Source: Colimorpha_A sp045593985
GTDB taxonomy: Bacteria > Bacillota > Clostridia > Oscillospirales > CAG-272
DNA length: 18,018 nucleotides
Direction: 5' to 3'
NCBI GenBank assembly: GCA_045593985.1
Contig: JAZNXR010000054.1
Location: 1 to 18,018 of the forward strand
A model generated the notes under the pieces. The model saw only the letters and a list, made by a program, of their open reading frames with translations. It made no database searches and had not been told where the DNA came from. The translations under genes and the position numbers were made by a program. Below, one piece after another: positions 7,223 through 13,876 of the stretch. The first letter of the stretch is position 1. Every line of letters begins with the position of its first letter.

Positions 7223-7252
7223 TTTATTATAGTACTTCGAAAGGAACAGTTA

Positions 7253-8179
7253 ATGGACAAGCAGACATTTTATGCCGAATTAACCGAGCGACTCTTAAAC
7301 GTAGGCTTGAGCCGCGAATATATTGAACGGCATCTCGCTCAATTTGACGGTTATTTCAAAGGTAAAAGCGATGCCGAGATCGAGGCGGAAATTGAAAAAC
7401 TCGGCGATCTTGATAAGGTTGCTGCGCGAATCAAACGCATGACTGAAAAGGCTATTAGTGACGCCAAGGAAGAGCTTGAATCTAAGGATGCTGCAGCGGC
7501 AGCGGCAGCGGAGCCTGTAATTATAAACCGCGACGAGGACGAAATTGAAGCTGATTCTTCGATAGAGAATTCATCGGTAGAGGCCGATTTTGGTGTTGAC
7601 GACGATGTTGTCGTCTTTGAAGGTGCCGAAGATCATGAACCTCAAGCCGACGAATCTATTGGCGAGGATGCTGGCGAAGTCCACGGCACCAAGAGAGGTC
7701 ATATAGTTCCTGTTGAGGGTGATGACACATCGATTACTTCTGCGCCTATCGACTCTGAGATAATTGAGAAAAACAGACGCAAGTTCTGGATCATTTTTGC
7801 AGCAACTCTTCCGATTACGCTTGCAATCCTTGCTGGAACTGCATTTTGCTTTGGATTAATGTTTTTCGCGCTTGCAATCGTGGTCCTCATGTCGATTGGA
7901 GCGCTGATATTTGTAACTGCCGCCGGAACTCTTGTTTCGGTTTTCGGGCTGATTTTTGGCGTTTCACAAATGATTTCCAGCGTTCCGATTGGTCTGTATG
8001 AATGCGGCGTTTCAATCATGATCGGCGCGTTTGCACTCGCGATAGGTATTCTCGTTTATAACTTCGCGGTTAGATTTATGCCGATCGTTGCAAAATGGCT
8101 CCTTAAATTTGTTCGCTACGTTATTCGCAAATACAGAGAGTTGTATATACATCTGAAGAAGGAGTGTATTGGATTATGA
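7253..8179 (+). CDS. DUF1700/HAAS-like membrane protein with acidic linker
   Basis: 308 residues; ATG 7253 follows AAGGAAC at 7241-7247. Residues 1-65 (DKQTFYAELTERL, then KLGDLDKVAARIKRM) form the helical N-terminal domain typical of DUF1700 proteins, which usually sit beside PadR regulators. A run of seven alanines (80-86) comes from a GCAGCG tandem repeat. Residues 90-170 form a very acidic, low-complexity linker, and about four transmembrane helices fill 178-273. The C-terminus is basic and amphipathic (KWLLKFVRYVIRKYREL). The orientation and role are not known; relatives are thought to act in membrane-stress or envelope signalling. The stop overlaps the next start as ATGA, so the pair is translationally coupled. 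Unlike many relatives there is no PadR gene next to it; the only one in the window is 5.5 kb away. Confidence 0.82.
   Translation: MDKQTFYAELTERLLNVGLSREYIERHLAQFDGYFKGKSDAEIEAEIEKLGDLDKVAARIKRMTEKAISDAKEELESKDAAAAAAAEPVIINRDEDEIEADSSIENSSVEADFGVDDDVVVFEGAEDHEPQADESIGEDAGEVHGTKRGHIVPVEGDDTSITSAPIDSEIIEKNRRKFWIIFAATLPITLAILAGTAFCFGLMFFALAIVVLMSIGALIFVTAAGTLVSVFGLIFGVSQMISSVPIGLYECGVSIMIGAFALAIGILVYNFAVRFMPIVAKWLLKFVRYVIRKYRELYIHLKKECIGL
7492..7512 (+). repeat. Short GCAGCG tandem repeat coding for poly-alanine
   Basis: About three copies of GCAGCG, in frame within the DUF1700-like gene, coding for an alanine run between the helical domain and the acidic linker. Such repeats can change length by slippage. 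Confidence 0.6.
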
Positions 8180-9054
8180 AACCTACATCATTGATTTTCC
8201 TTGCACTCGCTGCAGTGCTGCTTTTTAGTGGATGGTTCACTTGCTACATTGCTGACACCATGGCTGATGCCCAGGGAATATCCATATACGAGCAAAAGCG
8301 AAACAAAAAAGGAGATATGGTATATGTATACAATCTCTCCGATCAGACACTTTCAAAGCTCTCGCTGAACTTTTCTGATGTCGACGTAACAATAATCGGA
8401 TCAGCAAAGAGCAGTTATGTTGAGCTCAAGAATTTTGATTCATACGATTATTCTACCAAGCTTTCCGGCGGTTCTGTTTCAATAGACGGAACAATCAGCG
8501 GTTTGTCATCATTTGTCGACATGAGCGGTGGCGGACTTAGATTCAAGGGGCTTCGTTATTTCTTCGCTGATAAGCCCATGAAAGGGCACAAGAGAAGCGT
8601 AACGATCTATTTGTCCGATTCCTCAAGCTTGAAAACCCTTAATCTAACGCTAAATAACGGCAACGTATCTCTCCAAAAAATCTGGAATGATACTGTTGAT
8701 TATAATGTAACAGTCAGCGAAGGAAGTGCTACCTTTGACCAGGTAGTAACAACATCTGTCATTAATATCAATGTCAGCGCGGGCGATATAAATGTTGCTA
8801 ACTCTAAAGCGGCTACCTTGAATGCGAATATTGTAGGCGGAAACCTTAATATTGATGTTTCAAACTATGCAGCTGAATTTGTTTCTTATAACGTTAAGAC
8901 CTCTAACAGTACACTTGCCATTAATGATGCTCCGATTGAGAATGGCCAGCACAGAGTTGTAACGCCGTCTGATATCCAGCAGTGCCTCGTCAAGGTTGAT
9001 GGCACAGATGCTGTTGTAAAGATTAAAGACAATACCGCTGTGGTAACACCTTAA
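8176..9054 (+). CDS. DUF4097-like beta-repeat protein with N-terminal membrane anchor
   Basis: 292 residues. Start ATG 8176 forms ATGA with the upstream stop and follows GAAGGAG (8158-8164). A hydrophobic segment at residues 5-22 acts as signal peptide or anchor, so most of the protein should lie outside the membrane. The rest is rich in short beta-strand repeats with alternating hydrophobic residues and Asn/Ser turns (for example LNLTLNNGNVSLQKI, VININVSAGDINVANS, LNANIVGGNLNIDVS). This is the pattern of the DUF4097/adhesin-type beta-helix family. Such proteins are commonly encoded after a DUF1700 protein and probably work with it, perhaps as an extracytoplasmic sensor; biochemical function is unknown. 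A strong terminator follows. Confidence 0.78.
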   Translation: MKPTSLIFLALAAVLLFSGWFTCYIADTMADAQGISIYEQKRNKKGDMVYVYNLSDQTLSKLSLNFSDVDVTIIGSAKSSYVELKNFDSYDYSTKLSGGSVSIDGTISGLSSFVDMSGGGLRFKGLRYFFADKPMKGHKRSVTIYLSDSSSLKTLNLTLNNGNVSLQKIWNDTVDYNVTVSEGSATFDQVVTTSVININVSAGDINVANSKAATLNANIVGGNLNIDVSNYAAEFVSYNVKTSNSTLAINDAPIENGQHRVVTPSDIQQCLVKVDGTDAVVKIKDNTAVVTP

Positions 9055-9082
9055 AACTCAAACAATTACATCTGAACTCATA

Positions 9083-9115
9083 AAAAACGCGAACAAAACA
9101 CTTGTTCGCGTTTTT
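9083..9115 (+). terminator. Intrinsic terminator of the DUF1700-DUF4097 operon
   Basis: A 14-bp perfect stem (AAAAACGCGAACAA / TTGTTCGCGTTTTT) with loop AACAC, ending in a T-run. Confidence 0.9.
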
Positions 9116-9139
9116 ATTGTATTAAGAGAATACGCTCGA

Positions 9140-9154
9140 AATTTAGTACAATTA
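9140..9154. repeat. 15-bp direct repeat, copy 1
   Basis: AATTTAGTACAATTA, identical to 9694-9708. The two copies flank the DUF378 gene and its terminator. Confidence 0.5.
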
Positions 9155-9226
9155 TGTTTTTTGAATAAACTTGAACAATCGGGGAAATATAATACTGCCC
9201 AATAAAAAATTAAGGAGCTAAAGGTT

Positions 9227-9439
9227 ATGTTAGATAAAATAGCACTTGTTCTTGCCATTATTGGCGGATTAAACTGGGGTAGCATCGGTATTTTTCGATT
9301 TGACGTTGTTGCGTGGCTTTTTGGTGGTCAGACAGCAATTTTGAGCCGAATAATCTATGCGCTCGTAGGACTCGCTGCAATATGGTGTATCTCGTTGTTA
9401 TTCCGTGAGGAAGCTGTTAAGAGAATAGATCACAAATAA
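9227..9439 (+). CDS. DUF378 family small membrane protein
   Basis: 70 residues; ATG 9227 follows AAGGAG at 9212-9217. Two transmembrane helices (about 4-24 and 38-58) flank the conserved GGLNWGSIGIFRFDVVAWLFGG segment typical of DUF378. After it comes LSRIIYALVGLAAIW and a charged tail. The function of this widespread family is unknown. A TATAAT at 9188-9193 could be the -10, but no -35 lies at 16-18 bp; TTGAAT (9161) is 21 bp and TTGAAC (9171) 11 bp away. The gene stands alone, with terminators before and after it. Confidence 0.9.
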   Translation: MLDKIALVLAIIGGLNWGSIGIFRFDVVAWLFGGQTAILSRIIYALVGLAAIWCISLLFREEAVKRIDHK

Positions 9440-9469
9440 TGTTAAGAAAACAATTGTAAAAATAAATGT

Positions 9470-9515
9470 ATAAACGTTCCGTTGTAAAACATTTGCTCGG
9501 AACGTTTATTTTTTT
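9470..9515 (+). terminator. Intrinsic terminator of the DUF378 gene
   Basis: A 12-bp stem (ATAAACGTTCCG / CGGAACGTTTAT) with a 16-nt loop and a following run of T. Confidence 0.8.
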
Positions 9516-9757
9516 AGGCAAAGCGAATCAAAGAAGACCGGAGAGCGATGCTTATCAAAGAAACATAAATGACGTTAGATTTAGGTGAACAAATATAACA
9601 TCACAAATAACAAATACAAACAAGCATCGGTCAATTTGCAGAAACGAACGCTAATTAGCGCTATTTTCAATTCCCTACATTAAGTTAAATCTTAATTTAG
9701 TACAATTACATAAATAGTTTTAAAGATGAGATTTTCCACTACTCTATTGTTAAATTA
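9516..9757. other. Gene-free intergenic stretch
   Basis: AT-rich DNA with no convincing coding frame and no good sigma-A promoter on either strand. It contains a perfect 12-bp palindrome CGCTAATTAGCG (9649-9660), an 8-bp inverted repeat (CGATGCTT 9546-9553, AAGCATCG 9622-9629) and the second 15-bp repeat copy. I see no RNA family here. Confidence 0.5.
9694..9708. repeat. 15-bp direct repeat, copy 2
   Basis: AATTTAGTACAATTA, identical to 9140-9154, 554 bp downstream of copy 1. Confidence 0.5.
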
Positions 9758-9758
9758 A

Positions 9759-9789
9759 AAAAACTCCGCAAAAAGTATGCGGAGTTTTT
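9759..9789 (-). terminator. Intrinsic terminator of the acyl-transfer operon
   Basis: A 12-bp perfect stem (AAAAACTCCGCA / TGCGGAGTTTTT) with a 7-nt loop. On the minus strand a T-run follows, placing the end of transcription just after the carrier-protein gene. Confidence 0.9.
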
Positions 9790-9796
9790 AATCTCT

Positions 9797-10036
9797 TCAA
9801 TTAGTTCGTTCAACGACATACCTGGCGATGTCACCAACTGTTTTGATTTTTTCGAGGCGTTGTTCTTCAACCAAGATTTCGAACTCTTCCTCAATAACAA
9901 TTATCACGTTTAAGAGTTCAAGCGAATTAATATCGAGATCAGACTTGATTCGTGAATTCTCATTAATTTTCGCAGTATCAAGACAGAGCTGATCAGACAT
10001 TATAGATATTATCTTTTCAAGAATTTGAGAATACAT
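9797..10036 (-). CDS. Acyl carrier protein (stand-alone phosphopantetheine-binding protein)
   Basis: 79 residues, acidic and helical. ATG 10036 is preferred over the upstream ATG at 10057 because AGAGG lies a short distance upstream and the longer form would overlap the previous gene. The attachment site is DLDINSLELL with Ser38 as the residue expected to carry 4'-phosphopantetheine; the usual DSL reads NSL. The following IEEEFEILVEE and KIKTVGDIARYV match helices 2 and 3 of carrier proteins. It begins 13 nt after the acyl-ligase stop and is the last gene of the operon. With an adenylating ligase next to it, it is probably a dedicated carrier for this pathway rather than the housekeeping AcpP; this is inference from context. 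Confidence 0.9.
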   Translation of the reverse strand: MYSQILEKIISIMSDQLCLDTAKINENSRIKSDLDINSLELLNVIIVIEEEFEILVEEQRLEKIKTVGDIARYVVERTN

Positions 10037-10049
10037 TTGATTTCCTCTA

Positions 10050-11798
10050 TTAAGCATTGACCTTATTATTCGGCTCTTCCCTGTTGTCTGTGTTCTCTTT
10101 TTTTGCTATTTCTTCTTCCTCAAGAACTCGATATGCTACCTTGCCTACAAGCGTTTTAGGAAGCTGATCGCGGAACTCGATATCATAAGGAAGTGCATAT
10201 TTTGCAATGTTTTTCTTACAATATTGAAGCAGTATTGTCTTTGTTTCTTCTGAAGCAACAACGCCCGGCTTCAGCATAACAAAAGCTTTTATTTTTTGAA
10301 CCTTAATTGGATCTGCAACGCCTATAATACAGCTCATTTGAACTAGCTCGTGTGCATCGAGAATGTTTTCAAGCTGAGATGGATAAACGTTATAGCCGCT
10401 TGTTACGATCATTCGTTTGATTCGCTGCTTAAAGTATATAAAACCGTCCTCATCCATATAGCCTAAGTCGCCGGTGTGTACCCATTTTCTGCCATCTGCA
10501 TGAGTTTGAAGCGTTTGCGCCGTTTCTTCGGGGTGGCCTATGTATTCCATCATTGTCGTAGGGCCTGAGATACAAATCTCACCGTCCTCGCCATAAGGCA
10601 GCTCTTCCTGTGTGCCGGGCTTGACAATCTTGTAAAATGTATCGGGGAATGGCTGACCGATACTTCCCTCTTTTGCAAGGTGAAGCGGCGTAAGACAGCT
10701 TGCAGTTACGCACTCTGTTGTACCGTAGCCTTCTCTTACCTTAACGGTTGCTTTATGTTCGGCAAGGAATGCATCAAGCTTCTTTTTTAATTCAATAGAA
10801 AGCGAGTCGCCGCCACTATATACTCCCTTCAGACAGGATAGATCGGCGTCTTTCATTACAGATTGACGAAGGAGCGCCTCATATAGCGTCGGAACACCTG
10901 CCATGAAGTTACAACGGTGCTCGATAATCAGTTTAGCGTAGCTTGCGGGGGTAAATCTCGGAACAAGAATGCATTTTCCTCCGTTTGCAAGCATGGAATG
11001 GATGCTAACGCCAAGGCCGAAGCCGTGGAATATCGGCATTGCAGCAAGCATCGTATCGCCGGGACAAAATACAGGGTTAGTAGCGATAATTTGAGCGGCG
11101 AGGGCATTAAAATTAAGGTTTGAAAGGAGGATCCCTTTTGTTACGCCTGTTGTTCCGCCGCTATATAGGATTACCGCAGGATCGTTAGCGGTCTTTTTAA
11201 CCTTATACTTGCCTTCGAATCTCTTACCCTGCTTAATAAAATCATTCCACCTAATAATAGGCGCATCATCCGGGATCTTTTTAATCTTTCGTCCGGCTGT
11301 TAGTGCATAACCAACCTTCATTATTGGTGATAATGCATCTTTAACATCAGCGATGATAAGATTATCAATAGACACCTGATCTCTTATTGCCTCAAATTTC
11401 GGATAGAATTGATCGAGGGTTATAGCTAAAACGCTCTTTGAATCATTCAGATAGAAGGCAATTTCCTTCTCCGCTGAAAGGGGGTGGATCATGTTTGCGA
11501 TTGCTCCAATTACATTTACCGCATAGAACATAATAATTCCCTGCGGGCAGTTAGGAAGACAAATAGTAACTCTGTCACCTTCCTTAACATTAAGAGCCTT
11601 GAGAGCTTTAGCGCAGTCATCTACTTGCTTGGCGAAATCCTTGTATTTGGTTTTTTTGCCCATAAACACAAATGACTCGTAATTAGGGTATTGTTTAACA
11701 ACATCTAAAACAGCATCCCACATGCTTCCCTGCTTATAATTGAGAGTGTGCGGGACATCTCCATAGTTATTAAGCCACGGCGCGTTTGTATTAATCAT
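10050..11798 (-). CDS. Class I adenylate-forming acyl-CoA/acyl-ACP ligase
   Basis: 582 residues; ATG 11798 follows AAGGAG. It activates a carboxylic acid as acyl-AMP and passes it to a thiol (CoA or carrier protein). The P-loop-like motif YSGGTTGVTKG is at 212-222, YGTTE at 358-362, HTGDLGYMDEDGF at 441-453 and the hinge KQRIKRMIVTSGYNVYP at 457-473. The C-terminal catalytic lysine motif PKTLVGKV is at 547-554 (Lys553). All motifs are intact. Overall it resembles long-chain FadD-type ligases, but chain length cannot be read from the sequence. The last ~25 residues are a charged tail. Genes for an E2-like acyltransferase (9 nt upstream) and a carrier protein (13 nt downstream) make acyl-ACP a plausible product. 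Confidence 0.93.
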   Translation of the reverse strand: MINTNAPWLNNYGDVPHTLNYKQGSMWDAVLDVVKQYPNYESFVFMGKKTKYKDFAKQVDDCAKALKALNVKEGDRVTICLPNCPQGIIMFYAVNVIGAIANMIHPLSAEKEIAFYLNDSKSVLAITLDQFYPKFEAIRDQVSIDNLIIADVKDALSPIMKVGYALTAGRKIKKIPDDAPIIRWNDFIKQGKRFEGKYKVKKTANDPAVILYSGGTTGVTKGILLSNLNFNALAAQIIATNPVFCPGDTMLAAMPIFHGFGLGVSIHSMLANGGKCILVPRFTPASYAKLIIEHRCNFMAGVPTLYEALLRQSVMKDADLSCLKGVYSGGDSLSIELKKKLDAFLAEHKATVKVREGYGTTECVTASCLTPLHLAKEGSIGQPFPDTFYKIVKPGTQEELPYGEDGEICISGPTTMMEYIGHPEETAQTLQTHADGRKWVHTGDLGYMDEDGFIYFKQRIKRMIVTSGYNVYPSQLENILDAHELVQMSCIIGVADPIKVQKIKAFVMLKPGVVASEETKTILLQYCKKNIAKYALPYDIEFRDQLPKTLVGKVAYRVLEEEEIAKKENTDNREEPNNKVNA

Positions 11799-11807
11799 GT
11801 TGACTCC

Positions 11808-12689
11808 TTATTCTACCGGTTTATTTATCGGTTCATCTATCAGTTCAGGGGTTTCTATTAGTTTGCGAAGAATTTTGATGCTATTTGCAAAATAGAAGCC
11901 GTCAGCAATTCTTTCGTCAATTGTCATGCTTAGTGTAAGACCTTTTCTGACGGAAACACTGCCGTCTTCTCCATAAAATGGCATTGGCTTCATTTCGCCG
12001 ATTATTGCAAATATCGAGTTCGTGCCCCAGTTCGCAAGGTGATGATAGTCAGCGTTCATTTTAATGCTTCCAAGATTGGAGAGGAAAACGGTAGAATAAT
12101 ACGGATCGTCGCACATGAGGGCCTTCGGATATTTACCGTGATATTCCAACCAGCGCAGAAATCTGATAGCAAGACGAAGGATCGGACGCGGAATCTTAAG
12201 AAGTATATCCATTTTTTCAGTTGTAGAATCAGATTTATTTTCCTTTCTGACACTGAAAACTATCTTCTTGACCTTTTCATATACTTGCTCGATTGGTGGT
12301 ACGTCGCTATCAGGATCTATTTTAATCGTAGCCAGCACTTCTTCAGCATTATCGGAAAATTGCTTCTTGACTACGAATGAGAAAAGAAGATCCTTCCTAT
12401 CATAGAGACGATGGCCGGAATAAAATCTATTCATTTTCGGGCGAAGAACGATTGTCTTAGCAATTGCCGCAACGAGAAAATGGAAAAAAGTATATTTAAA
12501 CTCGGGATTATCGGAATTCTTGTTTTCGATATATCTAATCACGTTAGTCATATCCAGAGTATCGGTTAGAAACGCTTCGTTATCAGCTCTATTGGGGAGC
12601 ATATACGGCGCAAGTGCGTGCAAAGAATCAATATCTCTGACAAGATATCCGTCTTTTCTGTCACCGCGGCGTCGTTTTCTCTGTTCCAT
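11808..12689 (-). CDS. CAT/E2-fold acyltransferase (2-oxoacid dehydrogenase acyltransferase catalytic-domain family), His replaced by Glu
   Basis: 293 residues; ATG 12689 follows AGAGG (about 12698-12702). There is no lipoyl or subunit-binding domain, so it is not a dehydrogenase-complex subunit. It matches the chloramphenicol-acetyltransferase/E2 fold: PYMLPNRADNEAFLTDTLDMT near residues 30-50, HFLVAAIAKTIVLRPKMNR near 70-88, STVFLSNLGSI near 200-210, and a closing TLSMTIDERIADGFYFANS near 251-269. In that last motif the family norm is HxxxDG, His being the base; here it reads ERIADG. Asp and Gly are kept. Whether Glu can serve as base or the protein binds rather than transfers acyl groups is unknown. 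The basic N-terminus (EQRKRRRGDRK) could touch membrane or RNA. It sits between the membrane partner and the acyl ligase in one operon. Confidence 0.85.
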   Translation of the reverse strand: MEQRKRRRGDRKDGYLVRDIDSLHALAPYMLPNRADNEAFLTDTLDMTNVIRYIENKNSDNPEFKYTFFHFLVAAIAKTIVLRPKMNRFYSGHRLYDRKDLLFSFVVKKQFSDNAEEVLATIKIDPDSDVPPIEQVYEKVKKIVFSVRKENKSDSTTEKMDILLKIPRPILRLAIRFLRWLEYHGKYPKALMCDDPYYSTVFLSNLGSIKMNADYHHLANWGTNSIFAIIGEMKPMPFYGEDGSVSVRKGLTLSMTIDERIADGFYFANSIKILRKLIETPELIDEPINKPVE

Positions 12690-12701
12690 ATTAGTTACCT
12701 C

Positions 12702-13379
12702 TTATTTTATTGATTTATTTCTTTTATAAGCGATAGTTATTGCGATTACTCTGCGAAGCAAATAGCAGATAAGAAGAAGTATGCCAAATGTAATAAGCCA
12801 GATAGCAATATTGAAATCGATTATCGGATCTTTAATTATAAACTTAGGAAGTGCGTTAGAGAACAGGAAGAAAAGCATGAACACTGCGAAATAGCTGCCA
12901 AAGACGTACCTCGTCGGTTTATAGGAATACATACGGACAAAGAACCATCCAATAACAAGAACGAGCATCATGATATAATACTTAAGAATATGGGACAAAT
13001 TAACTGTATATATCAAATTGGCCGCAGTTCCCGGAGAATACTTAGAAAGTAACAACTCGATAACAAACAAACCCGGAAGAAGGAATGTTGCATACAGCAA
13101 AATCCAATGGAGCATATTCAAAATTCTTTCAATAGGGTGTTGTCTTGGAGAGTTCTTAATTAGCTCCTGACAGAATGTCTCGTGATTAGATCCAATCATT
13201 TCGGCAAAGGAATCTCCGCGCTCCTCACATTCGCGAGCCATTCCGACGATGTCGTACAGGATCTCCTCACCGGCTATCTCGTTAATGTAGCGAACCTCGA
13301 GGTAGCGCTCAATTTTCATGATTATACGCTTGTTTTCTTTTGACAAGGTTCTTGCGGATTTTTTTCTTTCCTTATCCAT
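12702..13379 (-). CDS. PadR-associated membrane protein (DUF1048-like N-terminus plus four transmembrane helices)
   Basis: 225 residues. ATG 13379 is chosen because AAGGAGG lies 7 nt upstream; it overlaps the PadR stop by 8 nt (ATGGATAA), indicating coupling. Residues 14-80 are a cytoplasmic helical domain (KENKRIIMKIERYLEVR, then DSFAEMIGSNHETFCQELIK) resembling the DUF1048/HAAS-type domains encoded with PadR regulators. Four hydrophobic helices follow at about 92-112, 134-150, 158-176 and 189-217, and the C-terminus is basic. Such partners may pass a membrane signal to PadR, but that mechanism is inferred. I recognise the domain type but not a named gene. Confidence 0.7.
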   Translation of the reverse strand: MDKERKKSARTLSKENKRIIMKIERYLEVRYINEIAGEEILYDIVGMARECEERGDSFAEMIGSNHETFCQELIKNSPRQHPIERILNMLHWILLYATFLLPGLFVIELLLSKYSPGTAANLIYTVNLSHILKYYIMMLVLVIGWFFVRMYSYKPTRYVFGSYFAVFMLFFLFSNALPKFIIKDPIIDFNIAIWLITFGILLLICYLLRRVIAITIAYKRNKSIK

Positions 13380-13716
13380 TATTGTCCTCCTTGTCATTGC
13401 CTAAAATATCGGCAACTGAAGTTGAAATTTGGTTCCATGATTTTATAAAAGAATCAAGATGCTTAAGACCTTCATCGGTTACAGAGTAATATTTTCTCTT
13501 CGGGCCGAGCGGAGACGGCAGAAGCTTTGACTCAACGCTTCCCTGCTTTTCAAGGCGGAGAAGCAGCGGGTATATCGTTCCCTCGGAAATATCAGAAAAG
13601 CCTTGCATTTTGAGCGAAAGAAGAATTTCGTAGCCGTAAGTAGTATTTTCGCTTATAATTTTTAGAATACAGCCTTCAAGCGTGCCTCGCATAAGCTGTG
13701 ACTTATCAAAAGACAT
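13372..13716 (-). CDS. PadR-family transcriptional regulator
   Basis: 114 residues; ATG 13716 follows AAGGGAG. It is a typical short PadR winged helix: QLMRGTLEGCILKIISENTT and YGYEILLSLKMQGF form the helix-turn-helix region, ISEGTIYPLLLRLEKQG holds the recognition helix, and GPKRKYYSVTDEGLKHLDSF the wing and linker. A C-terminal helix should provide the dimer contact. PadR proteins are mostly repressors released by a ligand or a partner. As first gene of the operon it probably controls itself and the four acyl-module genes, through the palindromes in the promoter just upstream. The 8-nt overlap with the next gene supports co-translation. Confidence 0.95.
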   Translation of the reverse strand: MSFDKSQLMRGTLEGCILKIISENTTYGYEILLSLKMQGFSDISEGTIYPLLLRLEKQGSVESKLLPSPLGPKRKYYSVTDEGLKHLDSFIKSWNQISTSVADILGNDKEDNNG

Positions 13717-13751
13717 ACGATTCTCCCTTCACAATAATTATAAAAACAAAT

Positions 13752-13778
13752 TACTAGTATATTGTACTACATAGTAGT
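13752..13778 (-). promoter_or_regulatory. Candidate PadR operator sites
   Basis: Two palindromes flank the -10. ACTAC-ATA-GTAGT (13766-13778) lies inside the promoter spacer, and TACTAGTA (13752-13759) lies near the expected transcription start. Binding there would block RNA polymerase. Assignment to PadR is from position, not from a known site. Confidence 0.55.
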
Positions 13779-13789
13779 GTCCTTGTCAA
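13761..13789 (-). promoter_or_regulatory. Sigma-A promoter of the padR/acyl-transfer operon
   Basis: Minus strand: -35 TTGACA (13784-13789), 17-bp spacer, -10 TACAAT (13761-13766). The expected transcript start is about 37 nt before the PadR start codon. Confidence 0.85.
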
Positions 13790-13834
13790 TAAAAAGTTAA
13801 TATATTATGTCGAATTTGATATTAATTTGTTGCC

Positions 13835-13868
13835 TAAAAAAGAAGAACACCGCAAATGCGGTGTTCTT
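13835..13868 (-). terminator. Intrinsic terminator of alaS
   Basis: A 12-bp perfect inverted repeat (AAGAACACCGCA / TGCGGTGTTCTT) with a minimal loop, followed on the minus strand by CTTTTTT. Confidence 0.88.
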
Positions 13869-13876
13869 GCTAAGAA

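Noticed and set aside
7223..7252. PadR-like site upstream of the DUF1700 gene (TAGTACT)
   Set aside because: Only a half-site resembles the padR promoter palindromes; too short to support.
9171..9193. Sigma-A promoter TTGAAC...TATAAT for the DUF378 gene
   Set aside because: The spacing is 11 bp, and the other -35 candidate gives 21 bp, so no acceptable pair is found.
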